64,000 nucleotides of DNA from Prevotella sp. E9-3 (GCF_022024015.1 NZ_CP091786.1:868001-932000); one strand, 5' to 3'. Positions 29,255 through 42,566 are shown, numbered from the stretch's first letter. Numbers and translations: made by a program. Notes: a model not told the origin generated them from the sequence alone.

Positions 29255-31204
29255 ATGAAAACACTTCTTATAGCAGGAATCATGCTGGCTCTCTTGCCTT
29301 GCAACCTCTCCGCTCATGTATCGGGTGAAGAGGTGAAGCCTTCGTGTGAGTCTTTCTTTTTCGACGAGATGACTTATTCACCTGTCGAGACGGTATTCAA
29401 ACTGTTTGCACCCGATGGTGTCAAACAGGTTTTGGTGCGTATCTATAAGGATGGGGAAGGTGGAAAGGCCCAGAAAACTATCAAAATGCGGCACGTAGGT
29501 AAGGACTTGTGGCAAGTGGCAGTGAAAGGTGACTTGGCAGGGCGTTTCTATACCTTTGACATGGGCAAGGGAGAAACACCGGGTGTTTTTGCTAAGGCTG
29601 TGGGCGTGAATGGTAAGCGTGGCGCCATTCTTAAGACATTCCCGGGCAGTAAGGAGTGGGACAAGCGGCGTCCTGTTATCAAGTCGCCTGCCGATCTGGT
29701 GGTCTATGAGATGCACCATCGTGATTTCTCTGTGGCTCGCCGCGAATCGAAGTATCCAGGCAAGTATCTTGCATTGACAGAACCATGGGCTGTTCAGCAT
29801 CTGAGAGACCTTGGCGTTAATGCTGTTCATATCCTGCCAAGTTATGACTATGGTTCTGTTGACGAGACCCGTCTTTCTCAGCCACAGTACAACTGGGGAT
29901 ATGACCCGGTGAACTATAATGTGCCAGAGGGCGGATATTCTACCAATCCCTACGACCCGGCCTGTCGCATCAGTGAGTTCAAACAGATGGTGGAGAGCCT
30001 GCACAAAGCCGGAATTGCCGTGATTCTGGACGTCGTGTATAATCATACCTTCGATATCGACCATTCCAATTTCCAGCGCACCTATCCCGATTACTATTAT
30101 CGCAAGACACCCGAAGGCTATTACAGCAATGGCTCAGGATGTGGCAATGAGACTGCTTCTGAGCAGCCGATGATGCGCCGTTTCATGATAGAGAGCGTGA
30201 AGTATTGGGTGAATGAGTATCATATTGACGGATTCCGTTTTGACTTGATGGGCGTTCATGATATTGCAACGATGAATGCCATACGCAAGGCACTCGATGA
30301 GATTGATCCTACTATCTTCATCTATGGCGAAGGTTGGAGTGCTGGCGGTTGCGCATTGCCTAACAACCAGTTGGGCATGAAAGCCAACATTCCTCAGATG
30401 CCGGGCATCGCAGCTTTCAGCGATGATATTCGTGATGCCCTGCGCGGACCGTTTAGCGACGACACCAAGTGTGGATGGTTGGGCGGCTCTTATAATAATA
30501 AGGAGACGGAAAGTCTCAAGGCCGGTATCGCCGGAATGATAGCTCATCCTCAGATAGACTATTCAAAGGTGAACTATTCTTCAAAGCCTTACGCTATGGA
30601 TCCTACACAGATGATGAGTTATGTGTCTTGTCATGACGATATGTGTCTGGTTGACCGTCTTCGTGCCAGCATTCCTGGTATTACCGATGAAGAACTGATT
30701 CGTCTCGACCTGTTGGCACAGACAGCAGTGTTCACTTCTCAGGGTGTGCCCTTTATGCTCTCGGGTGAGGAACTGCTCCGCAGTAAGAAGGGCGTCCATA
30801 ATTCTTATGAATCGCCCGACTCTATCAACCAGCTCGACTGGCAGAACAAACTGCGTTATCCTCAAGTGTTCCAGTATTATAAGGGACTCATCCAACTGCG
30901 TAAGCAACACCCCGCTTTCCGATTGGGAAGTGCCGATCTGGTGCGCAAGCACTTGGAGTTCCTTGACGCTCCCGAAGGCGTGGTGGCTTATCGCTTGAAG
31001 AATTTTGCCGGACGTGACAGATGGCGCGATATCATTGTCGTACTGAATTCTACCCGTCAGGAACAACAGATTGCCGTGCCTGAAGGAAAATATACTGTGG
31101 TCTGTGCCAATGGCGTTATATCGCTGGCTTACAGAGGAATATCTGCCGTTGAAGGCAATACTGTCACCGTGTCGCCGCAGTCGGCATTGATAATACATAA
31201 TTAA
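29255..31204 (+). CDS. pulA: Type I pullulanase (GH13, CBM48)
   Basis: ATG at 29255 gives MKTLLIAGIMLALLPCNLSA, a signal peptide; an earlier in-frame ATG overlaps the promoter and is rejected. The 649-residue protein has a CBM48-like domain (about 38-110) and then the pullulanase hallmark YNWGYDPVNYNVPEG (212-226). GH13 motifs are DVVYNH (259-264), GFRFDLMGVHD (Asp330), YGEGW (Glu359) and SCHDDMCLVD (Asp461). It cuts alpha-1,6 branch points of amylopectin or glycogen fragments. The SusA-like gene starts 28 bp later, so they form an operon. Confidence 0.93.
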   Translation: MKTLLIAGIMLALLPCNLSAHVSGEEVKPSCESFFFDEMTYSPVETVFKLFAPDGVKQVLVRIYKDGEGGKAQKTIKMRHVGKDLWQVAVKGDLAGRFYTFDMGKGETPGVFAKAVGVNGKRGAILKTFPGSKEWDKRRPVIKSPADLVVYEMHHRDFSVARRESKYPGKYLALTEPWAVQHLRDLGVNAVHILPSYDYGSVDETRLSQPQYNWGYDPVNYNVPEGGYSTNPYDPACRISEFKQMVESLHKAGIAVILDVVYNHTFDIDHSNFQRTYPDYYYRKTPEGYYSNGSGCGNETASEQPMMRRFMIESVKYWVNEYHIDGFRFDLMGVHDIATMNAIRKALDEIDPTIFIYGEGWSAGGCALPNNQLGMKANIPQMPGIAAFSDDIRDALRGPFSDDTKCGWLGGSYNNKETESLKAGIAGMIAHPQIDYSKVNYSSKPYAMDPTQMMSYVSCHDDMCLVDRLRASIPGITDEELIRLDLLAQTAVFTSQGVPFMLSGEELLRSKKGVHNSYESPDSINQLDWQNKLRYPQVFQYYKGLIQLRKQHPAFRLGSADLVRKHLEFLDAPEGVVAYRLKNFAGRDRWRDIIVVLNSTRQEQQIAVPEGKYTVVCANGVISLAYRGISAVEGNTVTVSPQSALIIHN

Positions 31205-31232
31205 TAATGAAACCTTAATATCCAGATATTAA

Positions 31233-33143
31233 ATGAAACGTATTCTATTACTAATCGCCTTCGTGGCACCAATGATGACGATGAGCGCAGCAAAAACGAC
31301 AAAGGTCACTGTTGACCGTATCGACCCCACCGACTGGTTCGTTGGTATGAAGAATCCGCAGGTGCAGTTGATGGTGTATGGCAAAGGCATCCGCAACGTA
31401 CAAGAGGTGACTACCGACTATCCCGGCGTAGCGATTGATAGTCTGGTGCGACTTGATTCGCCCAACTATCTTCTTGTTTACATGAACCTGAAGAATGCTA
31501 AGCCCGGAACAATGACGCTCAGCTTCAAAGTGGAAAAGGGAAAACCCGTGAAAGTTGACTATCTGCTGAAGGCACGCGAGATGGAGGGAAGTCAGCGTAA
31601 AGGTTTCGATATCAGTGATGTACTCTATCTGCTCATGCCCGACCGCTTCGCTCAAGGTTCGCATCACAATCCACAGATAAAAGGCATGCAAACTTATCGT
31701 GAGGACCGTACCGCACCTTCACTGCGTCATGGCGGCGATCTGGAGGGACTGCGCGAGCATCTTGATTATTTCAACGAACTGGGAGTCACTGCCTTATGGT
31801 TTACTCCTATCCTTGAAAACAACTCGCCCGACAATGATTTCGGCTATAGCACCTATCATGGCTACGCTACTACCGACTACTACAGAGTGGATCCTCGTTT
31901 CGGCTCGAATGCCGATTATCGCCAACTTATCGACGATGCACATGCCAAGGGACTGAAAGTGGTGATGGACATGATTTTCAATCACTGCGGATTTGAGCAC
32001 CCCTGGGTGGCCGACATGCCTTCAAAGGATTGGTTCAATCTCTCTGACTGGCTGAAACAGTCGTACGGTACCAGTGATTCGCGCGGCACAGACTTCTTGC
32101 AAACCAGTTATAAGCTGACGCCCGTAATGGATCCTTATGCATCGGAAGTGGATAAGCGTGAAACCGTTGAAGGATGGTTCGTGTCAACCATGCCCGACCT
32201 AAACCAGCGCAATCAGCACCTGATGCGATACCTCATTCAGAATTCTATCTGGTGGATAGAGACAGCTGGCATTGATGGTATTCGAATGGATACCTATCCC
32301 TATGCCTATCGTGAACCGATGGCTCAATGGATGAAAGAACTCGACGAGGAGTATCCGAACTTCAACACCGTTGGCGAAACATGGGTCACAGTACCCGCTT
32401 ATACTGCTGCATGGCAGAAAGACTCAAAACTGAGCGATCAGAATTCCTATCTGAAAACTGTGATGGACTTCTCGTTCCAAGAGGCACTCGACTCCTGCAA
32501 ACATGAAGAGACCGATGGATGGTGGCGTGGCTTCAACAGGTTGTATAACTCGTTCGTTTACGACTATCTCTATCCGAACCCTTCTTCTGTCATGGCCTTT
32601 ATCGACAATCACGATACTGACCGCTTCTTGGGTGATGGATGCGATTCGTTGGCCTTGAAACAGGCCATGGCTTTGTTGCTCACTGTCAATAGGATACCTC
32701 AACTGTACTATGGTACTGAGATTATGATGAACGGCACAAAGAGCATCACGGATGGTAATGTCCGAAAGGACTTCCCCGGAGGCTTCCCCGGCGATGACCA
32801 TAGTGCTTTTACCAAGGAAGGCCGTACAAGGGTCGAGCAGCAGATGTTCTCCTGGCTCAGCCGACTCCTTCATTGGCGTAAGGGAAATCCGCTCATCTCA
32901 AAAGGCAAGCAGATTCAGTTCATTCCTCATCAGGGCATTTATGTCATTGCCCGTCAGTATGAAGGACGTACTTCTATGACTATTCTTAACGGAACAACCA
33001 AACCGGCTGTGCTGGATGTGAAACGTTATGCCGAGGTCATTGGAACTACCAAACGTGCCAAAGACGTGCTGACCAACCGTTACTATGATCTTTCACGTTC
33101 TATTCAGTTGAAACCACGTCAATCTTTGGTCCTTGCTTTTTAA
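31233..33143 (+). CDS. susA: Neopullulanase/cyclomaltodextrinase-type GH13 enzyme, SusA-like
   Basis: The 636-residue protein has a signal peptide ending TMSAA, then the N-terminal Ig-like domain of SusA (RIDPTDWFVGMKNPQVQLMV). GH13 motifs are DMIFNHCG (245-252), GIRMDTYPY (Asp353), GETWV (Glu382) and FIDNHDTDRF (Asp461), with MPDRFAQG before the barrel. SusA-type enzymes act in the periplasm on maltooligosaccharides and pullulan delivered by SusCD. It lies 28 bp downstream of the pullulanase. No hairpin terminator follows; the next feature is the first 75-bp repeat module. Confidence 0.94.
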   Translation: MKRILLLIAFVAPMMTMSAAKTTKVTVDRIDPTDWFVGMKNPQVQLMVYGKGIRNVQEVTTDYPGVAIDSLVRLDSPNYLLVYMNLKNAKPGTMTLSFKVEKGKPVKVDYLLKAREMEGSQRKGFDISDVLYLLMPDRFAQGSHHNPQIKGMQTYREDRTAPSLRHGGDLEGLREHLDYFNELGVTALWFTPILENNSPDNDFGYSTYHGYATTDYYRVDPRFGSNADYRQLIDDAHAKGLKVVMDMIFNHCGFEHPWVADMPSKDWFNLSDWLKQSYGTSDSRGTDFLQTSYKLTPVMDPYASEVDKRETVEGWFVSTMPDLNQRNQHLMRYLIQNSIWWIETAGIDGIRMDTYPYAYREPMAQWMKELDEEYPNFNTVGETWVTVPAYTAAWQKDSKLSDQNSYLKTVMDFSFQEALDSCKHEETDGWWRGFNRLYNSFVYDYLYPNPSSVMAFIDNHDTDRFLGDGCDSLALKQAMALLLTVNRIPQLYYGTEIMMNGTKSITDGNVRKDFPGGFPGDDHSAFTKEGRTRVEQQMFSWLSRLLHWRKGNPLISKGKQIQFIPHQGIYVIARQYEGRTSMTILNGTTKPAVLDVKRYAEVIGTTKRAKDVLTNRYYDLSRSIQLKPRQSLVLAF

Positions 33144-33168
33144 TTCTTGAACTCTATTGCTTGATATG

Positions 33169-33243
33169 CTAAAATAAATTTTGGCCATTATTTTTCAAAT
33201 TTTGGCCAAAATTCAATGAATAATGGCCAAAATTTATTTCAGC
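33169..33243. repeat. 75-bp module A: three GGCC palindromes at 21-bp spacing
   Basis: The module begins CTAAAATAAATT and ends AATTTATTTCAGC. Three copies of a palindromic site with core GGCC (for example AATTTTGGCCAAAATT) are centred exactly 21 bp apart, at 33184.5, 33205.5 and 33226.5. Its length and end sequences equal those of module B. Confidence 0.9.
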
Positions 33244-33319
33244 CTTATTTCTGTTGCAGCTCGATAGCCGTTCTGTTACGTCCCGGTTCTTGTTCTCTTT
33301 GCCAGCAGCGCGATATACT

Positions 33320-33394
33320 CTAAAATAAATTATAGCTATAATTTCCGCGATTATAGCTATAATTTTCCGAATTTTAGCTATAATTTATTTCAGC
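33320..33394. repeat. 75-bp module B: three AGCT palindromes at 21-bp spacing
   Basis: Starts CTAAAATAAAT and ends AATTTATTTCAGC, as module A does, but all three palindromes have core AGCT (AATTATAGCTATAATT), again 21 bp apart. Sequences after A and B are also related, so the region looks like a diverged tandem duplication of about 151 bp. Confidence 0.9.
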
Positions 33395-33471
33395 GTGCTT
33401 TCTTTTGCGGTCCAACATGAGTTCTGTTCCGCCCCAGTTCTTCGTTTCTTTCTCTCCAAAACTAATTTTGG

Positions 33472-33536
33472 TGGAATAATATCCGAGAATTGTTAGAATA
33501 ATAACCGAGCTTGTTAGAATAATATCTGAGAATTGT
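33472..33536. repeat. Three-unit tandem array, 21-22 bp period
   Basis: GAATAATATCCGAGAATTGT recurs with changes at 33474, 33496 and 33517. Confidence 0.75.
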
Positions 33537-33555
33537 AGATGGCCTTTCTATTCAC

Positions 33556-33578
33556 TCCCCTCCCTCACAGGGAGGGGT
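33556..33578. repeat. REP-like G/C-rich inverted repeat
   Basis: CCCCTCCCT and AGGGAGGGG pair around a short CAC loop, followed by TTGGGGGAGAG. Elements of this form are dispersed in many Bacteroidetes genomes, which is recollection, not a search result. Confidence 0.55.
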
Positions 33579-33703
33579 TGGGGGAGAGTCTTCTTCTTTC
33601 CACGCGCGCATAATATATAAAAGGTATGCCCTTTTCCTTGAATTGACATATATCAAATCAGGGGTAAAAAATGCACTTTCTCTCAAATTTTTTATTGAAA
33701 AGT

Positions 33704-33734
33704 TTTGGTGGTTTGAGAAAAATTCGTACCTTTG
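33704..33734 (+). promoter_or_regulatory. rRNA operon promoter
   Basis: -33 element TTTG at 33704-33707 and -7 element TACCTTTG at 33727-33734 with 19 bp between. The 16S gene starts about 230 bp downstream. Confidence 0.75.
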
Positions 33735-33965
33735 CATCCGCTTACGAGGAACACCTCCTCACGAGCGACTAAGAAAGAGTTCTTTGAAAGATTTACATAG
33801 ACAGTGAAGTAGTACAAGAAGCGAGTACTTTTATAAGTACTTGGGTAACAAAAGTCAAACCGTTAAATTCTTGAATGAATTACTGGATAGTTGTTCTGAG
33901 ACAGAGTAAGAGATACTAGTTCTACTAGTTACACTAGTGGTACTGGTTCTAGAGATACAAATTTT
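33735..33965 (+). other. rRNA operon leader
   Basis: Transcribed leader before 16S. It contains GTTCTTTGAAAGATTT near 33779, a possible boxA-like antitermination site echoed by ATCTTTGACATATTGAG before the 23S gene. Three ACTAGT palindromes lie 9 bp apart at 33915-33938. Confidence 0.6.
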
Positions 33966-35495
<1,530 letters not shown>

Positions 35496-35615
35496 CTGGA
35501 GAGGACGCTATACAGTGGTTTGATAACCCCAGTGCTTCTTTACTACACAACTGTTTAATAAAGAATAGAGAAAAATGAGGCTGGGCAGAGGCACCCCCTC
35601 TGACCGACTTATGAG

Positions 35616-35689
35616 AGTCCTATAGCTCAGTTGGTTAGAGCGCCACACTGATAATGTGGAGGTCGGCAGTTCAAGTCTGCCTGGGACTA
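35616..35689 (+). tRNA. tRNA-Ile (GAT)
   Basis: Acceptor arms AGTCCTA and TGGGACT pair, the anticodon loop is CTGATAA with anticodon GAT, and the T arm contains GTTCAAGTC. CCA is not encoded. It lies in the 16S-23S spacer. Confidence 0.96.
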
Positions 35690-35700
35690 CTCTGAGGTAA

Positions 35701-35728
35701 TTGTCAATTATCAATTTTCAATTATCAA
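35701..35728. repeat. Heptamer array between the two spacer tRNAs
   Basis: Four 7-bp units of the form TTATCAA: TTGTCAA, TTATCAA, TTTTCAA, TTATCAA. Confidence 0.75.
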
Positions 35729-35738
35729 TTCTCTTAAC

Positions 35739-35812
35739 GGGGGATTAGCTCAGTTGGCTAGAGCACCTGCTTTGCAAGCAGGGGGTCAACGGTTCGAATC
35801 CGTTATTCTCCA
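35739..35812 (+). tRNA. tRNA-Ala (TGC)
   Basis: Acceptor arms GGGGGAT and ATTCTCC pair with two G-U pairs, anticodon loop TTTGCAA gives TGC, T loop GGTTCGAATCC. CCA is not encoded. Confidence 0.96.
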
Positions 35813-36026
35813 CTATTCGGTTCAGATTACTCAGACGACTCGGAATACTCTGAGAGGAACCGGAAGAGATCTTTGACATATTGAGACACAAGACTGTAAG
35901 TAAAGACTTTTTAGAAGTCACAAGATTAGAAATAATCTCAATACAGCTGAAAGTATGAGCAATTCTTGCTTTTGCCAGGTATTGCGCTATATGATAGCGC
36001 TCTTACCGGCACGAGTTGGAATGTAG

Positions 36027-38926
<2,900 letters not shown>

Positions 38927-38985
38927 TTGGCGCTTACTTTCAACTGTATCTTCAGTCTTTGTGTTGATATGTCATAACCTATATT

Positions 38986-39098
<113 letters not shown>

Positions 39099-39105
39099 TC
39101 TTGAG

Positions 39106-39138
39106 AAAGCCCTGTTTCAGCAATGAGACAGGGCTTTT
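39106..39138 (+). terminator. rRNA operon terminator
   Basis: AAAGCCCTGT and ACAGGGCTTTT form a strong stem extended by TCA/TGA, directly after 5S. Confidence 0.9.
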
Positions 39139-39207
39139 CTGTTGTTGATGGCGTTGAAGGGGGAAATAGGATTCTTAGGATTTTTTGGTGGTTTCAGTAT
39201 TTTTCTT

Positions 39208-39215
39208 TACTTTTG
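39208..39215 (+). promoter_or_regulatory. -7 box before the DUF2461 gene
   Basis: TACTTTTG with a TTTG 20 bp upstream (39184-39187); ATG follows 18 bp later. Confidence 0.6.
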
Positions 39216-39232
39216 CACAAATTGAATAAATT

Positions 39233-39931
39233 ATGGACGCAAAAAGAATCTTGAAGTTTCTGCGTGAAGTGCAGGCAAATAATAATCGGCCTTGGTTTCA
39301 AGAACATAAGGCTGAATACGAAGCAGTTCGCTCTGATTTTGAACAGGGCGTGAGTAAGGCTTTAGAGCGTATCGTTACTTTCGATCCCTCTATTGGTCAT
39401 CTGCAAGTGAAAGACTGTACATATCGCTTTTATCGTGATACCCGTTTCTCTCCTGACAAATCACCTTATAAGAATCATTTAGGCGCATATATGTGTGCGC
39501 ATGGCAAGAAAGCATTGCATGGTGGGTATTATATTCACTTAGAGCCTGACCACTGTCTGGTGGCTGTCGGGTGCTATTGGTTGCCGACGAATATCTTGAC
39601 TTCTTGTAGAAACGAGATAATGGCCAATACTGATGAATGGCTTCGTTGCGTGGAGAGTAAAGAGTTTCTGAAATTTTTCGGTGGCAACGACGATGCTTCA
39701 TGGGACGACCCGCAGGGATTCGGATTGGAGAAGCTGAAGACGTGTCCGTCTGGTTTTCCTCGAGACTGGGAATATGTGAAATATCTTCGTCTGAAGAATT
39801 ATTGTTGTTGGCATCATGTAGATGAAGACTTTTTTGAAGGTGACGGATGGCTGGATGAGTGCGAGAAAATGTTCCGTGCAGCCAAGCCGATGATGGACTT
39901 CACCAATAATGTAATCGATGACTACGAATAG
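39233..39931 (+). CDS. DUF2461 domain protein
   Basis: The 232-residue cytoplasmic protein shows the DUF2461 pattern: LKFLREVQANNNRPWFQEHK at residues 7-26, YRFYRDTRFSPDKSPYKNHL at about 63-82 and GGYYIHLEPDHCLVAVGCYW. These proteins are widespread in Bacteroidetes. The conserved basic and aromatic residues suggest ligand or nucleic-acid binding, but no activity is known to me. The phosphatase gene starts 13 bp after its stop, suggesting a transcriptional unit. Confidence 0.92.
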   Translation: MDAKRILKFLREVQANNNRPWFQEHKAEYEAVRSDFEQGVSKALERIVTFDPSIGHLQVKDCTYRFYRDTRFSPDKSPYKNHLGAYMCAHGKKALHGGYYIHLEPDHCLVAVGCYWLPTNILTSCRNEIMANTDEWLRCVESKEFLKFFGGNDDASWDDPQGFGLEKLKTCPSGFPRDWEYVKYLRLKNYCCWHHVDEDFFEGDGWLDECEKMFRAAKPMMDFTNNVIDDYE

Positions 39932-39944
39932 TTGTTCTGAGAAT

Positions 39945-40409
39945 ATGAAGAAAATCAGCATTCTGTTCGTTTGTCATGGTAATATATGTAGAAGTCCGAT
40001 GGCCGAGTTCGTGATGAAAGATTTGGTAGAGAAAGCTGGCCTTTTGGATTCATTCTATATTGAGTCGGCTGCTACATCAACAGAAGAAATAGGTAATGAG
40101 GTGTATCCGCCTGCCCGTCGTAAATTGGCTGAGCACGGAATATCGTGCAAGGGAAAGACGGCTCGTCAAATGACTGCTCGCGACTATGATCGTTTTGACC
40201 TGCTTATCGGTATGGACGAATGGAATATTCGGAATATGAGACGCATCTGTGGGAATGATCCTGACGACAAGATACATATGCTGCTTGACTATACCGACAG
40301 ACCTGGAGAAGTAGCAGATCCGTGGTACACGGGTAACTTCGATGCAACTTGGAGAGACGTGCAGGAGGGTTGTAGTCGTTTGCTCTCACTCCTTTCTAAA
40401 GGGAAATAA
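39945..40409 (+). CDS. Low-molecular-weight protein-tyrosine phosphatase
   Basis: The 154-residue protein begins MKKISILFVCHGNICRSPMA, containing the C-x5-R-S phosphate loop (Cys10, Arg16). The general acid Asp lies in VADPWYTGNFDATW near residue 128. Length and motifs fit bacterial LMW-PTPs, which remove phosphate from tyrosine residues, often of polysaccharide-export kinases; no such kinase is nearby. A start nine codons upstream is possible but overlaps the DUF2461 gene. Confidence 0.95.
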   Translation: MKKISILFVCHGNICRSPMAEFVMKDLVEKAGLLDSFYIESAATSTEEIGNEVYPPARRKLAEHGISCKGKTARQMTARDYDRFDLLIGMDEWNIRNMRRICGNDPDDKIHMLLDYTDRPGEVADPWYTGNFDATWRDVQEGCSRLLSLLSKGK

Positions 40410-40470
40410 GCAATTGTTGCAATATTTGACTGCTTTCTGCGTTATATAGAAAGTGCTCTAAAGAGAAAGT

Positions 40471-41628
40471 ATGCAATGGACTGATCGCATCCGGCAGGTT
40501 AAGATTTTACTGGTGTTCTCGGCAATTGTGATTGCCGGGCTCTCGTTGTTAGTGTCACACTATCTGGTGCGTGACCTACAGGTTGAGGAACACGGTAAGA
40601 TGGAGGTTTGGGCGCAGGCTATGAATGCTTTCAATAATGCCGACGAGACCACGGATCTTGCCTTGGTGATGAGCGTCATAGAAAGTAATAATACCATTCC
40701 TGTTATCGTGATGGACAAGGATGGAAATGTGACCGATTGGCGCAATATAAAGGTGGAAGGCGATGATACGCTGTCCTTTATAGCCGATTACGGACAACGC
40801 ATGCAGAAAGCAGGAAATCGTATTAAGATAGAACTGAACGGCACTTCAGACTACCTGTATGTTTGCTATGACGAATCGACTATGTTGAAACGACTCACCA
40901 TGTGGCCCTATTGGCAGTTGGGAATCGTTCTTATCTTCGCCATCGTAGCTATCTTTGCTCTGTTGTCGTCGAAGCGTGCTGAACAGAATAAAGTGTGGGT
41001 GGGACTTTCGAAGGAAACAGCCCATCAGTTAGGCACTCCTATCTCCAGTTTAATGGCATGGGTAGAGATACTGAAAGAGAGTTATCCGCAGGATGAACTG
41101 ATTCCTGAAATGGAACAGGACGTAAGGCGCTTGGAACGAATAGCAGAGCGTTTCTCCAAGATTGGCTCTTTGCCAGAACCTGTCGATGCATCAATGAACG
41201 AGGTACTGGATCATGTGATAGCCTATATGGACAAGCGAACTTCGCAGAAAGTGTCTATCAAGGGACATTATCCAGACCATGACGTGATAGTGAAGATGAA
41301 TGCTTCGCTTTTCGAGTGGGTAATAGAAAATCTCTGTAAGAATGCAGTCGATGCCATGGAAGACGGGCAGGGAAAAATCGATCTCTGGCTGTTGGAAGAG
41401 GATGATATAGTGGCTATTGAAGTGACCGACAACGGAAAGGGAATCAAGAAGAAGAACGTGGGCAATGTGTTCCGTCCTGGCTTTACCACTAAAAAACGCG
41501 GATGGGGGCTTGGACTGTCGCTGGCCAAACGTATTGTAGAAGAATATCACAAGGGGCGTATCTATGTGAAAAACTCGGAAGTAGGCCGAGGCACTACCTT
41601 CCGAATAGAATTGCGAACCCGAAAATAA
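40471..41628 (+). CDS. Membrane sensor histidine kinase
   Basis: The 385-residue protein has a first membrane helix at about 10-31, a periplasmic sensor of about 110 residues, a second helix at about 146-168 (QLGIVLIFAIVAIFALLSSK) and a catalytic core. The H box is KETAHQLGTPISSLMAW (phospho-acceptor His in KETAHQLGTP). The N box is NLCKNAVDAMED, and the G boxes are DNGKGIKKKNVG and WGLGLSLAKRIVEEY. No response regulator gene is adjacent, so its partner must be elsewhere. The signal is unknown. Confidence 0.92.
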   Translation: MQWTDRIRQVKILLVFSAIVIAGLSLLVSHYLVRDLQVEEHGKMEVWAQAMNAFNNADETTDLALVMSVIESNNTIPVIVMDKDGNVTDWRNIKVEGDDTLSFIADYGQRMQKAGNRIKIELNGTSDYLYVCYDESTMLKRLTMWPYWQLGIVLIFAIVAIFALLSSKRAEQNKVWVGLSKETAHQLGTPISSLMAWVEILKESYPQDELIPEMEQDVRRLERIAERFSKIGSLPEPVDASMNEVLDHVIAYMDKRTSQKVSIKGHYPDHDVIVKMNASLFEWVIENLCKNAVDAMEDGQGKIDLWLLEEDDIVAIEVTDNGKGIKKKNVGNVFRPGFTTKKRGWGLGLSLAKRIVEEYHKGRIYVKNSEVGRGTTFRIELRTRK

Positions 41629-41762
41629 ACGGTCAAGAAAACTTGTGCTTTTTCTTTGCACATACCATACTTTAATGTGCAGAAATAAGGCTCTATATGA
41701 AAAAGATATACGTTTTTATTGAAAAAAGCTTAATATTCGGCACAAGTTTTGAAAAATTTGAG

Positions 41763-41770
41763 TAACTTTG
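41763..41770 (+). promoter_or_regulatory. -7 box of the DUF177-rpmF operon
   Basis: TAACTTTG, 19 bp before the ATG at 41790. Confidence 0.6.
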
Positions 41771-41789
41771 CACCCCAAAAAGCGAATAA

Positions 41790-42341
41790 ATGTGTAGTTT
41801 TGAGCAGTTTAAAATAGATTTGAAAGCACTCTCTGAAGATATTACATCTTTAGAATATGAGTTGACTGACGACTATTTTTCTGCTTTGAACGATGCTGAT
41901 ATACAAGGAGGCTCTCTGCATGTGTCGGGGTCTATACGCAAGGCTGTCGGCTTTTTTGAACTTCTGCTTGATATCAGTGGCACAGTCCGCATACCCTGCG
42001 ATCGTTGTTTGGACGACATGGATCAGCCTATTAAGACGAATTTGCGTCAAGTGGTGAAATTGGTGTCTGCCGATCAGATAGAAGAGGGAAGCGGAAGCTC
42101 TTTGCAAGACGATCTTGTAATGGTTGATGAGAACGAAGGCGTTCTCGACATTACATGGACGTTGTATGAGACAATAGCCTTAGCGGTACCCATCCAGCAC
42201 GTTCATCAACCTGGCGATTGTAACGATGCTATGATGCGAGTGCTCACAGAACATTCGGCTGCCCGAAGCAGTGATGCGGACGCAAAAAAGGAGATTGACC
42301 CACGTTGGAGCGCTTTAGCAAAATTGAAAATTGAAAATTAA
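41790..42341 (+). CDS. DUF177 (YceD-like) protein
   Basis: The 183-residue protein has the DUF177 core: a hydrophobic GTVRIPCDRCLDDMDQPI with a C-x-x-C pair near residues 70-73, and an acidic VMVDENEGVLDITW segment followed by VPIQHVHQPGDC. It precedes rpmF (L32) as in most bacteria, and family members affect 23S rRNA or L32 assembly. The last codons (KLKIEN) are encoded by a heptamer array that continues into the rpmF spacer, so the C-terminus is probably variable. Confidence 0.9.
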   Translation: MCSFEQFKIDLKALSEDITSLEYELTDDYFSALNDADIQGGSLHVSGSIRKAVGFFELLLDISGTVRIPCDRCLDDMDQPIKTNLRQVVKLVSADQIEEGSGSSLQDDLVMVDENEGVLDITWTLYETIALAVPIQHVHQPGDCNDAMMRVLTEHSAARSSDADAKKEIDPRWSALAKLKIEN

Positions 42342-42371
42342 AAAATTAACAATTAAAAATTAAAGATTGAT
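42320..42371. repeat. AT-rich heptamer array spanning the DUF177 stop codon and the rpmF spacer
   Basis: Units such as AAATTGA, AAATTAA and AATTAAA repeat about seven times from the end of DUF177 to the rpmF start codon. Confidence 0.75.
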
Positions 42372-42563
42372 ATGGCACATCCTAAAAGAAGACAATCAAA
42401 CACTCGTACCGCTAAGCGTCGTACCCATGACAAGGCTGTAGCTCCTACACTGGCCGTATGCCCCAACTGTGGCGCTTACTATGTTTATCACACAGTATGC
42501 CCCACCTGTGGTTACTATCGTGGCAAGGTTGCTATCAAGAAGGACGAAGAAGTAGCAGAGTAA
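42372..42563 (+). CDS. rpmF: Ribosomal protein bL32
   Basis: The 63-residue protein begins MAHPKRRQSNTRTAKRRTHD and has a zinc-ribbon with CPNCG and CPTCG, i.e. the zinc-binding form. An acidic tail (KKDEEVAE) follows. It is a structural protein of the 50S subunit. The fabH start codon follows after 3 bp. Confidence 0.98.
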   Translation: MAHPKRRQSNTRTAKRRTHDKAVAPTLAVCPNCGAYYVYHTVCPTCGYYRGKVAIKKDEEVAE

Positions 42564-42566
42564 TCA

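Larger units (their letters stand above)
33144..33703. other. Repeat-rich intergenic region before the rRNA operon
   Basis: About 560 bp without a protein gene. It holds two 75-bp palindrome modules, a three-unit 22-bp array and a G/C-rich inverted repeat, all listed separately. Confidence 0.75.

Noticed and set aside
33169..33394. Transcription terminators
   Set aside because: The palindromes are AT-rich, come in sets of three and lack adjacent T-runs in a consistent direction; a strict 21-bp period is not explained by termination.
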